Made by a program: the position numbers and the translations under genes. A stretch of 64,000 nt of DNA from Streptomyces malaysiensis subsp. samsunensis (lineage in GTDB: Bacteria > Actinomycetota > Actinomycetes > Streptomycetales > Streptomycetaceae). Each line of letters starts with the position of its first letter. Positions within the stretch are counted from its first letter, which is position 1. Below the pieces are notes generated by a model. The model searched no databases. It was given only the letters and a program-made list of their open reading frames with translations, and had not been told where the DNA came from. Location of the stretch: assembly GCF_024519315.1 (NCBI RefSeq), contig NZ_JANIIC010000060.1, forward strand, positions 1 through 64,000, read 5' to 3'. Shown here piece after piece: positions 33,774-42,713 of the stretch.

Positions 33774-35006
33774 TCACTTCAGGAAGTCCGGAACGTCCAG
33801 CTCCTCGGCCTGGCTGTCCGTGTAGGGGCGGGCCGGCGGGACCTGGGGGTGCGGGGTGGGCACCGGGGGCGGGGGCACCTCGGCGACCGGGGCCGGGTCC
33901 GCCGGGGCGGGCTCCTCGTCACGCGGAGTGACGCTGCCGAGCCCGCCGAAGGACGGGCGGCCGCTCTCCTGGCCGGACGAGCGACCAGACGAACTGCCCG
34001 CCCCCTCCTCGCGGCCGCCGTAGGAGCCGAGCACCTTGTCGCGGTTCTTCGCCGGCGGCTGACCGCCGTCGAAGCCCGCCGCGATCACGGTGACCCGGAC
34101 CTCGTCGCCGAGCGCGTCGTCGATCACCGCGCCGAAGATGATGTTGGCCTCGGGGTGGGCGGCCTCGCTCACCAGCTGGGCGGCCTCGTTGATCTCGAAC
34201 AGACCGAGGTCGGAGCCGCCGGAGATGGAGAGCAGCACGCCCCGGGCGCCGTCGATGGACGCCTCCAGCAGCGGCGAGGAGATCGCCATCTCGGCCGCGG
34301 CCACCGCCCGGTCGTCACCGCGGGCCGAGCCGATGCCCATGAGCGCCGATCCGGCCTCGGACATCACGGACTTGACGTCCGCGAAGTCGAGGTTGATCAG
34401 ACCCGGGGTGGTGATCAGGTCGGTGATGCCCTGAACACCCGACAGCAGCACCTGGTCGGCGGACTTGAAGGCGTCGAGAACGCTCACCTGGCGGTCCGAA
34501 ATGGACAGCAGCCGGTCGTTCGGGATCACGATGAGGGTGTCGACCTCGTCCCGCAGACCCGCGATGCCGTCCTCCGCCTGATTGGCACGGCGGCGGCCCT
34601 CGAAAGTGAACGGCCGGGTGACCACACCGATCGTCAGAGCGCCCAGCGAGCGGGCGATGTTCGCGACCACCGGGGCACCGCCGGTGCCCGTGCCGCCGCC
34701 CTCACCCGCCGTCACGAAGACCATGTCGGCCCCCTTGAGGACCTCCTCGATCTCCTCGCGGTGGTCCTCGGCGGCCTTACGGCCCACATCGGGGTTGGCG
34801 CCGGCTCCCAGGCCACGGGTGAGCTCCCGGCCGACGTCCAGTTTGACGTCCGCGTCACTCATCAGCAGGGCCTGCGCATCGGTGTTGATCGCGATGAACT
34901 CGACGCCCTTGAGCCCGACCTCGATCATCCGGTTGATGGCATTCACGCCACCGCCGCCGATGCCGACGACCTTGATGACTGCGAGGTAGTTCTGCGGTGC
35001 TGCCAC
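33774..35006 (-). CDS. ftsZ: Cell division GTPase FtsZ
   Basis: The 410-residue tubulin homologue forms the Z-ring and, in Streptomyces, the sporulation ladders. I chose GTG 35004-35006, giving the usual N-terminus AAPQNYLAVIKVVGIGGGG; twelve upstream in-frame codons are not conserved. The GTP-binding signature GGGTGTGG, the T7 synergy loop (NLDFADVKSVM) and the C-terminal interaction peptide DVPDFLK are visible. The linker from about 318 to 395 is proline, glutamate and serine-rich. The 275-base region between ftsQ and ftsZ holds regulatory inverted repeats, consistent with its own developmental promoters in the genus. Confidence 0.98.
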   Translation of the reverse strand: MAAPQNYLAVIKVVGIGGGGVNAINRMIEVGLKGVEFIAINTDAQALLMSDADVKLDVGRELTRGLGAGANPDVGRKAAEDHREEIEEVLKGADMVFVTAGEGGGTGTGGAPVVANIARSLGALTIGVVTRPFTFEGRRRANQAEDGIAGLRDEVDTLIVIPNDRLLSISDRQVSVLDAFKSADQVLLSGVQGITDLITTPGLINLDFADVKSVMSEAGSALMGIGSARGDDRAVAAAEMAISSPLLEASIDGARGVLLSISGGSDLGLFEINEAAQLVSEAAHPEANIIFGAVIDDALGDEVRVTVIAAGFDGGQPPAKNRDKVLGSYGGREEGAGSSSGRSSGQESGRPSFGGLGSVTPRDEEPAPADPAPVAEVPPPPVPTPHPQVPPARPYTDSQAEELDVPDFLK

Positions 35007-35281
35007 GTCGAAGGCCTCTCGCCTCGAGTTACGTGTCGCCACCCCGCTGTTGCCGCGGTGCGCCGACTGATGCCGAATGGGACGGTTCCGATTGCCGACC
35101 CCAACCCTAACGCTGAAGTTTAGGGTTACCAGTGCCTCTGTTTCCCGGACTCTTCGGAACAGGACACTAAGTCGACAAGTGTCGCGCGTTCAATGAACAC
35201 GCCGAACCTCCCGCTTTTCTTTTCACCCTATGTGATCACCCAGTGGGCTAGCCAACCGGGTGCTGGCCTGCCCCTATCAGG
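35007..35281 (-). promoter_or_regulatory. ftsZ promoter region with two inverted repeats
   Basis: This non-coding interval between ftsQ and ftsZ is less GC-rich than its surroundings. AACCCTAA (35103-35110) and TTAGGGTT (35120-35127) form a perfect 8-bp inverted repeat with a nine-base spacer, about 100 bases upstream of the ftsZ start. GACACT (35163-35168) and AGTGTC (35178-35183) form a second one whose halves contain GACAC, the known WhiA recognition motif. In Streptomyces ftsZ has several promoters, including a sporulation-induced one controlled by WhiA/WhiB; these sites are in a fitting place. Confidence 0.6.
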
Positions 35282-36079
35282 TCAACTGCGAGACACCGCG
35301 GGGGCACTCGGCGCACTGACGTCGAAGTGATCCGCGTCCGGCCGCGCTTTCATCAGGGCGGTGAGCGTCTTCGCCTTCGCTTCGCCACGCTCTCCGCTCC
35401 CCCAGGCGATGGTACGGCCTCCGGTCAGCTCCAGGGTGATCGAATCGTACGAGCGGACCCGCAGGGAACGGGTGTCCTGGCGTACCTTCTCGGGGAGTTG
35501 GGTGACCACCCGGACCGCCTCGCGGCGCAGTCCGGCCGGGCCGAAATGGCGCGAACTCGGCGACCGGTCGGCCTCCATTTCCAGCAGCGGAACCCCCTTC
35601 GGGCGCTTGCTCAGGGTGGAGAACCTCACTCCCGTGGCGTCCACTTCGTGGAACTTCCCGTCCTCTTCGACAATGGCTTCCGGCCTGCGTTCCGTCACCA
35701 CCAGACTGATGGTGTTCGGCCATGAGCGGGATACGTCCACTTTCGCAATCCGGGGGACCCGCTCACGCAAGCGGTGTTCGATCGCTCCCGTGTCCACCGC
35801 CACCAACGGGGTGTTCAGCGGAACGTCGGCGGCGTCCCGCACCTCCTCGGCGGTGAGGACGGCGGTGCCGGCGACCCGCACCCGCTCGGCCCGCAGCCAG
35901 CTCGAGCCGTAGAGCAACCAGACGGCACCGGCACCGAGCAGGGTCACCGCCACCGCGGTCACCAGCAGGGGGCGGCGGCCGGGCAGCCGGAACCGGCGCC
36001 GCGCCCGGAGAATGCGTGGGGGCGGGCCGGACCGCGGTCTGCTTCGTGCGCCGCGCTCGGCGGTCGACGGTCCGGCCAC
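35282..36079 (-). CDS. ftsQ: Cell division protein FtsQ
   Basis: The 265-residue bitopic membrane protein has a basic cytoplasmic N-terminus (1-38, arginine and proline-rich) and one membrane helix (LLVTAVAVTLLGAGAVWLLYG, about 39-58). A POTRA domain follows (VRVAGTAVLTAEEVRDAADVPLNTPLVAVDT), then the beta domain (SRSWPNTISLVVTERRPEAIVEEDG). It starts at GTG 36077-36079, preceded by GAGGAGG. By family it links early and late divisome proteins, with FtsL and DivIC. Confidence 0.95.
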   Translation of the reverse strand: MAGPSTAERGARSRPRSGPPPRILRARRRFRLPGRRPLLVTAVAVTLLGAGAVWLLYGSSWLRAERVRVAGTAVLTAEEVRDAADVPLNTPLVAVDTGAIEHRLRERVPRIAKVDVSRSWPNTISLVVTERRPEAIVEEDGKFHEVDATGVRFSTLSKRPKGVPLLEMEADRSPSSRHFGPAGLRREAVRVVTQLPEKVRQDTRSLRVRSYDSITLELTGGRTIAWGSGERGEAKAKTLTALMKARPDADHFDVSAPSAPAVSRS

Positions 36080-36092
36080 GCTCCCTGCCTCC

Positions 36093-37187
36093 TCACGCCT
36101 GGCGGCGTGCGCTGATCGCCTCGTACACCATGCCGACCAGCAGCTCGTCGGCGTCCCTGCGGCCGAATTCCGAAGCGCGCCGGGACATCTCGTACAGCCG
36201 GTGCGGATCGCCGAGCACCGGCAGCACATTGCCCTGCACCCACTCGGGGCTCAGCTCGGCGTCGTCGACCAGCAGCCCGCCGCCCGCCTTCACCAGCGGC
36301 TGGGCGTTGAGCCGCTGTTCGCCGTTGCCGATCGGCAGGGGGACGTAGGCGGCCGGGAGCCCGACGGCGGACAGTTCGGCGACGGTCATCGCGCCCGCGC
36401 GGCAGAGCATCATGTCGGCCGCGGCATACGCGAGGTCCATCCGGTCCACATACGGTACCGGGATATAGGGCGGCATTCCGGGCATGTGGTCCACATGCGG
36501 CAGTTCGTTTTTCGGGCCGACCGCGTGCAGCACCTGGATCCCGGCGCGCTGGAGGAACGGCGCCACGGTCTGGACCACCTCGTTGAGCCGGCGCGCGCCC
36601 TGCGAACCGCCGGAGACCAGCAGCGTCGGCAGGTTCTGGTCGAGCCCGAAGGCCGCGCGGGCCTCGGGGCGGACCGCCGCCCGGTCCAGGGTGGCGATGG
36701 AGCGGCGCAGCGGGATGCCGACGTAGCGGGCGTTGCGGAGCTTGCTGTCCGGGGTGGAGACCGCCACGAAGTGGGCGTAGCGCGAGCCGATCTTGTTGGC
36801 GAGGCCGGGGCGGGCGTTGGCCTCGTGGACGACGATCGGCACTCCGAGCCGCTTGGCGGCCAGGTACCCGGGCAGCGCCACATAGCCGCCGAAGCCGACC
36901 ACGCAGTCGGCCTTGGTGCGCTCCAGGATCTGCTCCGCGGCCTTGATGGTGCCGCGCAGCCGCCCGGGGACGGTGATCAGTTCGGGGGTGGGCTTGCGCG
37001 GCAGCGGTACGGCTGGGATGAGCCCGAGCTCATAGCCGCGCTCCGGTACGAGCCGGGTCTCGAGTCCACGCTCCGTGCCGAGCGCCGTGATCCCCACGGT
37101 CGGGTCCTGCCTGCGCAGGGCGTCCGCGAGGGCGAGCGCGGGCTCGATGTGGCCGGCGGTCCCCCCACCGGCGAGTACGACATGCAC
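36093..37187 (-). CDS. murG: Lipid II synthase MurG
   Basis: The 364-residue GT-B glycosyltransferase adds N-acetylglucosamine to lipid I at the inner face of the membrane. The N-terminal loop GGGTAGHIEPALALADAL, the DCVVGFGGYVALP segment, the linker loop LLVSGGSQGARRLNEVV and the C-terminal UDP-GlcNAc pocket (ADMMLCRAGAMTVAELSAVGLPA) are all intact. It starts with GTG, 6 bases after ftsW, and is followed after 13 bases by ftsQ. Confidence 0.97.
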   Translation of the reverse strand: MHVVLAGGGTAGHIEPALALADALRRQDPTVGITALGTERGLETRLVPERGYELGLIPAVPLPRKPTPELITVPGRLRGTIKAAEQILERTKADCVVGFGGYVALPGYLAAKRLGVPIVVHEANARPGLANKIGSRYAHFVAVSTPDSKLRNARYVGIPLRRSIATLDRAAVRPEARAAFGLDQNLPTLLVSGGSQGARRLNEVVQTVAPFLQRAGIQVLHAVGPKNELPHVDHMPGMPPYIPVPYVDRMDLAYAAADMMLCRAGAMTVAELSAVGLPAAYVPLPIGNGEQRLNAQPLVKAGGGLLVDDAELSPEWVQGNVLPVLGDPHRLYEMSRRASEFGRRDADELLVGMVYEAISARRQA

Positions 37188-37193
37188 CGAAAT

Positions 37194-38645
37194 TCACCGC
37201 TCTCCGGACGGCCGCCTCTTGACGGGCCGTCTCATCGTCTTCCGTCTCACCCGAGCCAGCTTCTTCCGCAAAGCAGGCTGCCGCATGGCCAGTGCCGCCC
37301 GCGCGGCGGGCTCAGCCCGCGCGAAGGCGATCAGCAGGCCGACGGCGAACATGGTCGGCAGCAGAGCGGACCCTCCGTAGGAGAACAGCGGGAGCGGAAC
37401 CCCGGCGATCGGCAGCAGACCGAGCACCGCGCCGATGTTGACCACGGCCTGGGCCGTGATCCAGGTGGTCACGCCTCCCGCGGCGTACCTCACGAAGGGG
37501 TCCTCCGTGCGTCCGGCCACGCGGATACCCGCATAGCCTAGAGCCGCGAAGAGAACGAGAACCGACAGCGTCCCCGCCAGGCCGAGCTCCTCCCCGGTAA
37601 TGGCGAAGATGAAGTCGGTATGCGGTTCAGGTAGTTCGCCCCATTTCTCCATGCTTGCCCCGAGTCCCGAGCCGAACCATCCGCCGTTGGCGAGGGCGTA
37701 GATCCCGTGCACCGCCTGCCAGCACTGATCGTGCGCACCGGGCTCGGTGGCGCCGATACAGGCGAGCCGGGACATCCGGTTGGCGCTGGTCTTGATCAAC
37801 AGCATGCCGATCACCCCGGCGAGGGCCAGAACGCCCACGAAGAGCCGGGTGGGGGCGCCGGCCAGCCACAGCAGACCGAAAAGGATCGCCGTGAGGATGA
37901 TCGCGGTGCCCATGTCCCCGCCCAGCATGATCAGGCCGAGCAGCATGCCGGTCGCGGGCACCAGCGGGACCAGCAGATGCTTCCACTGGGCCAGCAGCCG
38001 CTTGTCCTGTTTGCGGGCGAGAAGGTCGGCGCCCCACAGGACGAGCGCCAGCTTGCCGAACTCGCTGGGCTGGAGCAGGAAGGGGCCGCCGAAGGAGATC
38101 CAGTTCTGGTTGCCGTTGACCGCGATGCCCATGCCCGGGACCTGCACCAGGCACATCAGGAAGACCGAGACCGCGAGCAGCGGATAGGCGAAGGCGCGGT
38201 GCAGTTTGATGGGCATCCGCACGGCGAGCAGCATCAGCGCGCCGCCGAGCACGGCGGCGAAGAGCTGTTTGCGGAAGAAGTACGACGGTGAGAGCCCGGA
38301 CTGGAGCGCCTTGATCTGGGAGGCGGAGTAGACCATGACCAGGCCGAGCACCAGGATCAGCAGCGAGCCGCCGAGGAGCAGGTAGTACGCGGTCAGCGGC
38401 CGGTCCCAGGCCCGCCTGACGCGCTGCTGGAGCCCGCGCAGCGCGTCCAGGACATTCCCCCCCGACGGGCGGCGCGGAAGCCGGGAGGCGCCCGCTGTGC
38501 CGCGCGGACGGGCCGGGGACGCCGCCCGGCCCTTGGCCCGTGCGGCCTCCCGCACCCGCGGCGCGCCACCCGGGCGCGGCGCGGACCGGCCGGTGCCGGG
38601 GCGGGCCGGCCGGGAGCGCGGGGCGGCGGGCTGGTCGGGCGTCAT
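37194..38645 (-). CDS. ftsW: SEDS peptidoglycan polymerase FtsW
   Basis: The 483-residue polytopic protein has a long cytoplasmic N-terminus (1-85) rich in arginine, proline and alanine, then about ten membrane helices. SEDS signatures are visible: VYSASQIKAL, NGNQNWISFGGPFLLQPSEFGKLAL, GGDMGTAIILTAILFGLLWLAG, the catalytic-loop region GSGLGASMEKWGELPEPHTDFIFA, and GLLPIAGVPLPLFSYGGS. With FtsI it makes septal wall. The basic C-terminal tail is typical of the genus. Confidence 0.96.
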   Translation of the reverse strand: MTPDQPAAPRSRPARPGTGRSAPRPGGAPRVREAARAKGRAASPARPRGTAGASRLPRRPSGGNVLDALRGLQQRVRRAWDRPLTAYYLLLGGSLLILVLGLVMVYSASQIKALQSGLSPSYFFRKQLFAAVLGGALMLLAVRMPIKLHRAFAYPLLAVSVFLMCLVQVPGMGIAVNGNQNWISFGGPFLLQPSEFGKLALVLWGADLLARKQDKRLLAQWKHLLVPLVPATGMLLGLIMLGGDMGTAIILTAILFGLLWLAGAPTRLFVGVLALAGVIGMLLIKTSANRMSRLACIGATEPGAHDQCWQAVHGIYALANGGWFGSGLGASMEKWGELPEPHTDFIFAITGEELGLAGTLSVLVLFAALGYAGIRVAGRTEDPFVRYAAGGVTTWITAQAVVNIGAVLGLLPIAGVPLPLFSYGGSALLPTMFAVGLLIAFARAEPAARAALAMRQPALRKKLARVRRKTMRRPVKRRPSGER

Positions 38646-38699
38646 GTCGTATCCCCTCCGGTTTCCCCGCGCGGGCGGTCCTCGCGGGGGACCGGCGGG

Positions 38700-40151
38700 C
38701 TACTGATCGTCCGGGACCCGGCCGGAGGCCAGGTCATGAACCGCCGCGGCGAAGGCGTCGCCCCGCTTGTTGTAGTTGGTGAACATGTCCATCGAGGCAC
38801 AGGCCGGGGCCATCAGGACGGTATCGCCCGGCCGGGCGAGCCGCGCCGCTTCGCGCACAGCCGCCGCCATCGCCCCAGTGTCGGTCCGGTCGAGGTCCAC
38901 GACCGGGACATCTGCTGCGTGTCGCGCGAGCGCTTCGCCGATCAGGGCGCGGTCGGCGCCGATCAGCACGACGCCGCGCAGCCGCTTGACCGCCGTAAGG
39001 ACGAGCTCGTCGAAAGTGGCCCCCTTGGCGAGGCCGCCCGCGATCCACACGATGTGCTCATAGGCGCCCAACGACGCCTCCGCGGCATGGGTGTTGGTCG
39101 CCTTGGAGTCGTCCACGTATGCCACGCCGCCGACGTCCGCCACATGCTCCACCCGGTGCGGATCGGGCCGGAAGGCGCGCAGGCCGTCCCGTACGGCCCG
39201 CGGCGGGACGCCGAAGGCGCGGGCCAGGGCCGCCGCCGCGAGGGCGTTGGCGATGTTGTGCGGGGCCGGCGGGTTCACATCGGAGACCTCGGCCAGCTCC
39301 TGCGCCTGCTTCTCCCGGTCGGCCACGAAGGCCCGGTCGACGAGGATGTCCTCCACGACGCCGAGCTGGGAGGGGCCGGGGGTGCCGAGGGTGAAGCCGA
39401 TCGCCCGGCAGCCCTCCTCGACGTCGGCCGCGCGCACCAGGTCCTCGGTGGCGGGGTCGGCCACGTTGTAGACGCAGGCCACCTGGTTGCCCTCGTAGAT
39501 ACGGCCCTTGTCGGCCGCGTAGGCCGCCATGGAGCCGTGCCAGTCGAGGTGGTCGGGGGCGAGGTTGAGCACCGCCCCGGAGTGGGCGCGCAGCGAGGGC
39601 GCCCAGTGCAGCTGGTAGCTGGAGAGCTCGACGGCCAGCACGTCGTAGGGCTCGTCGCCCAGCACGATGTCCAGGAGCGAGACGCCGATGTTGCCGACGG
39701 CGGCGGTGCGCAGCCCGGCCGCCTCCAGGATGGCCGCGAGCATCCTTACGGTCGTCGTCTTGCCGTTGGTACCGGTGACCGCGAGCCAGGGCGGGGCATC
39801 CGCGCCGCGCAGCCGCCAGGCCAACTCCACATCGCCCCAGATGGGCACGCCCGCCTCGGCGGCGGCCAGGAAGAGCGGGCTGGTGGGCTTCCAGCCGGGG
39901 GTGGTCACGATCAGCTCGGTGCCCTCGGGAAGAGTCTCCCCGTCTCCGAGGCGGACCGTGATGCCCAGCGGCTCCAGCTCGGCCGCCTGGGCGCGCTGCG
40001 GTTCGCCGTCGCTGCCGTTGACCACGGTCACCGAGGCCCCGAGGCCCCGCAGCGCACGCGCTGCGGGGACCCCGGAGACGCCGAGGCCGGCGACGGTGAC
40101 CTGCCGTCCGGCGAGGTCGGACACGTCGAGGGCGGCGGCGTCCGATGTCAC
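38700..40151 (-). CDS. murD: UDP-N-acetylmuramoyl-L-alanine:D-glutamate ligase
   Basis: The 483-residue cytoplasmic ligase adds D-glutamate to UDP-MurNAc-L-alanine. The GTG start at 40149-40151 overlaps the mraY stop as GTGA and follows GGGGTGG; a GTG twelve bases upstream (40161-40163) is a possible alternative. The N-terminal Rossmann domain (VTVAGLGVSGVPAARALRG), ATP loop VTGTNGKTTTVRM, LNLAPDHLDWHGSMAAY and C-terminal YVDDSKATNTHAAEASL are all present. Confidence 0.96.
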   Translation of the reverse strand: MTSDAAALDVSDLAGRQVTVAGLGVSGVPAARALRGLGASVTVVNGSDGEPQRAQAAELEPLGITVRLGDGETLPEGTELIVTTPGWKPTSPLFLAAAEAGVPIWGDVELAWRLRGADAPPWLAVTGTNGKTTTVRMLAAILEAAGLRTAAVGNIGVSLLDIVLGDEPYDVLAVELSSYQLHWAPSLRAHSGAVLNLAPDHLDWHGSMAAYAADKGRIYEGNQVACVYNVADPATEDLVRAADVEEGCRAIGFTLGTPGPSQLGVVEDILVDRAFVADREKQAQELAEVSDVNPPAPHNIANALAAAALARAFGVPPRAVRDGLRAFRPDPHRVEHVADVGGVAYVDDSKATNTHAAEASLGAYEHIVWIAGGLAKGATFDELVLTAVKRLRGVVLIGADRALIGEALARHAADVPVVDLDRTDTGAMAAAVREAARLARPGDTVLMAPACASMDMFTNYNKRGDAFAAAVHDLASGRVPDDQ

Positions 40152-41221
40152 GAAGCTCGCCACCCCGCGTAGAAGATGCCGAGGCCGACGATCACGCACA
40201 TGCCCTGGATGATCCAGAACCGGACCACCACAAGGACTTCGCTCCACCCCTTGAGTTCGAAGTGGTGCTGGAGTGGCGCCATTCGGAAGACCCGTCGCCC
40301 GGTGGTCCGGAAGGAGCCGACCTGGATGACCACGGACATGGTGATCAGGACGAACAGACCGCCGAGGAGGGCCAGCAGCAGCTCCGTGCGGGAGCAGATG
40401 GCAAGGCCCGCGAGCGCGCCGCCGAGCGCGAGGGAACCGGTGTCACCCATGAAGATCTTGGCGGGTGAGGTGTTCCACCACAGGAAGCCGAAGCAGGCGC
40501 CCATCAGGGCGGAGGCGACGACGGCCAGATCGAGCGGGTCCCTGACCTCGAAACAGGACGCCGGGTTGGTGAGGGTCTCCGCGTTGGCGCAGGACTCCTG
40601 GTACTGCCAGACGCCGATGAAGGTGTAGGCGCCGAAGACCATCACGGAGGCGCCGGTGGCCAGACCGTCGAGACCGTCGGTGAGGTTCACTCCGTTGGAC
40701 ATCGCCAGGATCATGAACAGCGCCCAGATGGCGAAGATCACCGGGCCGAAGGACCAGCCGAAGTCCTGGACGAAGGAGAGCCGGTCGGAGGCGGGGGTCT
40801 GCTGGCGCGCGTCGGCGAAGTTCAGTGCCAGGATCGCGAAGGCGATGCCGACGATCAGCTGTCCGGCCATCTTGGCCTTGGCCCGCAGACCCAGGCTGCG
40901 CTGCTTGACGATCTTGATGTAGTCGTCGAGGAAGCCCACCAGGCCCATGCCGGCGAACAGGAAGAGCACCAGCACGCCCGAGAAGGTCGGCTGGCTGCCC
41001 GTGATCACCTTCGTCAGGGCGTAGGCGATCAGCGTGGCCAGGATGAAGGAGATACCGCCCATCGTGGGCGTGCCCTTCTTGCTGCCGTGCGTCCGCGGAC
41101 CATCGTCCCGGATGTACTGCCCATAACCCTTGCGGGCCAGCAGCTTGATCAGCAGCGGTGTGCCGATCAGGGTCAGAAAGAGCCCGATGGCTCCGGAGAA
41201 GAGGATCTGCCTCATGCCCAT
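40148..41221 (-). CDS. mraY: Phospho-MurNAc-pentapeptide translocase
   Basis: The 357-residue enzyme moves phospho-MurNAc-pentapeptide to undecaprenyl phosphate to make lipid I. About ten membrane helices are visible, with the conserved cytoplasmic motifs GYGQYIRDDGPRTHGSKKGTPTMGG, FLDDYIKI (Asp pair) and NLTDGLDGLATG, and a C-terminal histidine loop (MAPLQHHFELKGWSE). ATG 41219-41221 and ATG 41213-41215 are both possible; the second overlaps the murF stop as ATGA. Confidence 0.96.
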   Translation of the reverse strand: MGMRQILFSGAIGLFLTLIGTPLLIKLLARKGYGQYIRDDGPRTHGSKKGTPTMGGISFILATLIAYALTKVITGSQPTFSGVLVLFLFAGMGLVGFLDDYIKIVKQRSLGLRAKAKMAGQLIVGIAFAILALNFADARQQTPASDRLSFVQDFGWSFGPVIFAIWALFMILAMSNGVNLTDGLDGLATGASVMVFGAYTFIGVWQYQESCANAETLTNPASCFEVRDPLDLAVVASALMGACFGFLWWNTSPAKIFMGDTGSLALGGALAGLAICSRTELLLALLGGLFVLITMSVVIQVGSFRTTGRRVFRMAPLQHHFELKGWSEVLVVVRFWIIQGMCVIVGLGIFYAGWRAS

Positions 41222-42651
41222 GGGCCGGCGACCTCACCCTCACCGTCGAGCAATGCCTGCGCAAGCCGCTCCAGGCCGACCGACCTGGATGCCTTCACCA
41301 ACACGACGTCCCCCGGTCGCAGCTCGCTGCGCAGCAGATCGACCGCTGCCCGCACGTCGGACACGTGCACCGACTCCTCACCCCACGAACCCTCGTTCTT
41401 GGCGCCCATGTCCAGCCAGGCGGCCTCCTGGCCGCCGACCGCCACGAGCTTGCTGACGTTGAGCCGGACGGCCAGCCGCCCGACCGCGTCGTGCTCGGCC
41501 AGTGACTCCTCGCCCAGCTCGGCCATCGGGCCGAGCACCGCCCACGTACGACGCCCCGGTGTGACAGCGCCCATGGCGACCAGCGCGCGCAGCGCGGCTC
41601 GCATGGACTCGGGGTTCGCGTTGTAAGCGTCGTTGACGACCGTCACGCCGTCCGAGCGCTCGGTGACCTCCATCCGCCAGCGGGAGAGCTGACCCGCCTC
41701 GGAGAGCGCCACGGCGATCTCGTCGACGGACATGCCCAACTCATGGGCGACGGCGGCCGCGGCGAGCGCGTTCGACACGTGGTGCTCACCGTACAGGCGC
41801 ATGGTCACTTCGCTGCACCCGGTAGGGGTGTGAAGCGTGAAGGCGGGGCGGCCGCCGTCGGCGAGCCGGACATTCCCGGCACGCACATCGGCGTCCTCGG
41901 CCTCGCCGAACAGGACGGTACGGGCCTTGGTGCGCGACGCCATGGCGCGCACCAGGGGGTCGTCGGCGTTGAGCACCGCCACCCCGCCCTCCTCGGCCGG
42001 GGGCAGGGCCTCCACGAGCTCGCCCTTGGCCTCGGCGATCTGCTCGCGGCCGCCGAACTCGCCGATATGGGCAGTGCCGACATTGAGCACGAGTCCGATG
42101 CGCGGCGGGGTGAGGGTGGCCAGGTACCGGATGTGGCCCTTGCCGCGGGCGCCCATCTCCAGCACCAGGTGCTGGGTGGCCTCATCGGCGCTGAGCGCGG
42201 CCACAGGCAGCCCGATTTCGTTGTTGAAGTTGCCCGGCGTCCATACGGTGGGCCCGCGGCGCTGGAGCAGTTGGGCGATGAGGTCCTTGGTGCTGGTCTT
42301 GCCCGCGGAGCCGGTGAGCGCCACCACGGTGGCGCCCAGGCGCTCCACCACGGCGCGCGCGAGCACTCCCATGGCGGCGATCACATCGGGCACGACGATC
42401 GCCGGTACGGGGGCGTCCGGCGTGCCGACGGGGCGGGCGGCCAGGACGGCCGTGGCGCCCGCCTCGACCGCGCCTCGCGCGAAGTCGTGGCCGTCCACGC
42501 GCTCCCCGGGGAGCGCGGCGAAGAGGCTGCCTGGCCGCACCTCACGGGAGTCGATCACGACGGGGCCCGTGACCTTCAGGTCCGGGTCCGGTATGTCGTG
42601 CGGCTGTCCACCGACTAGGCCGGCGATCTCGGTGAGGGACAGTGCGATCAC
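41212..42651 (-). CDS. murF: UDP-MurNAc-tripeptide:D-Ala-D-Ala ligase
   Basis: The 479-residue ligase adds the D-Ala-D-Ala dipeptide. The ATP-binding loop VVALTGSAGKTSTKD near residue 110, the GNFNNEIGLP segment, VLEMGARGKGHI and the C-terminal VVNDAYNANPESMRAAL are family signatures. It starts with GTG 62 bases after murE and overlaps the start of mraY. Confidence 0.96.
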   Translation of the reverse strand: MIALSLTEIAGLVGGQPHDIPDPDLKVTGPVVIDSREVRPGSLFAALPGERVDGHDFARGAVEAGATAVLAARPVGTPDAPVPAIVVPDVIAAMGVLARAVVERLGATVVALTGSAGKTSTKDLIAQLLQRRGPTVWTPGNFNNEIGLPVAALSADEATQHLVLEMGARGKGHIRYLATLTPPRIGLVLNVGTAHIGEFGGREQIAEAKGELVEALPPAEEGGVAVLNADDPLVRAMASRTKARTVLFGEAEDADVRAGNVRLADGGRPAFTLHTPTGCSEVTMRLYGEHHVSNALAAAAVAHELGMSVDEIAVALSEAGQLSRWRMEVTERSDGVTVVNDAYNANPESMRAALRALVAMGAVTPGRRTWAVLGPMAELGEESLAEHDAVGRLAVRLNVSKLVAVGGQEAAWLDMGAKNEGSWGEESVHVSDVRAAVDLLRSELRPGDVVLVKASRSVGLERLAQALLDGEGEVAGPWA

Positions 42652-42713
42652 TGATCACCTCCGGCCGTACGGGAGAGCTGCCTGGAGGGGGCTGGTGCGC
42701 GCATGGCGGTCTG

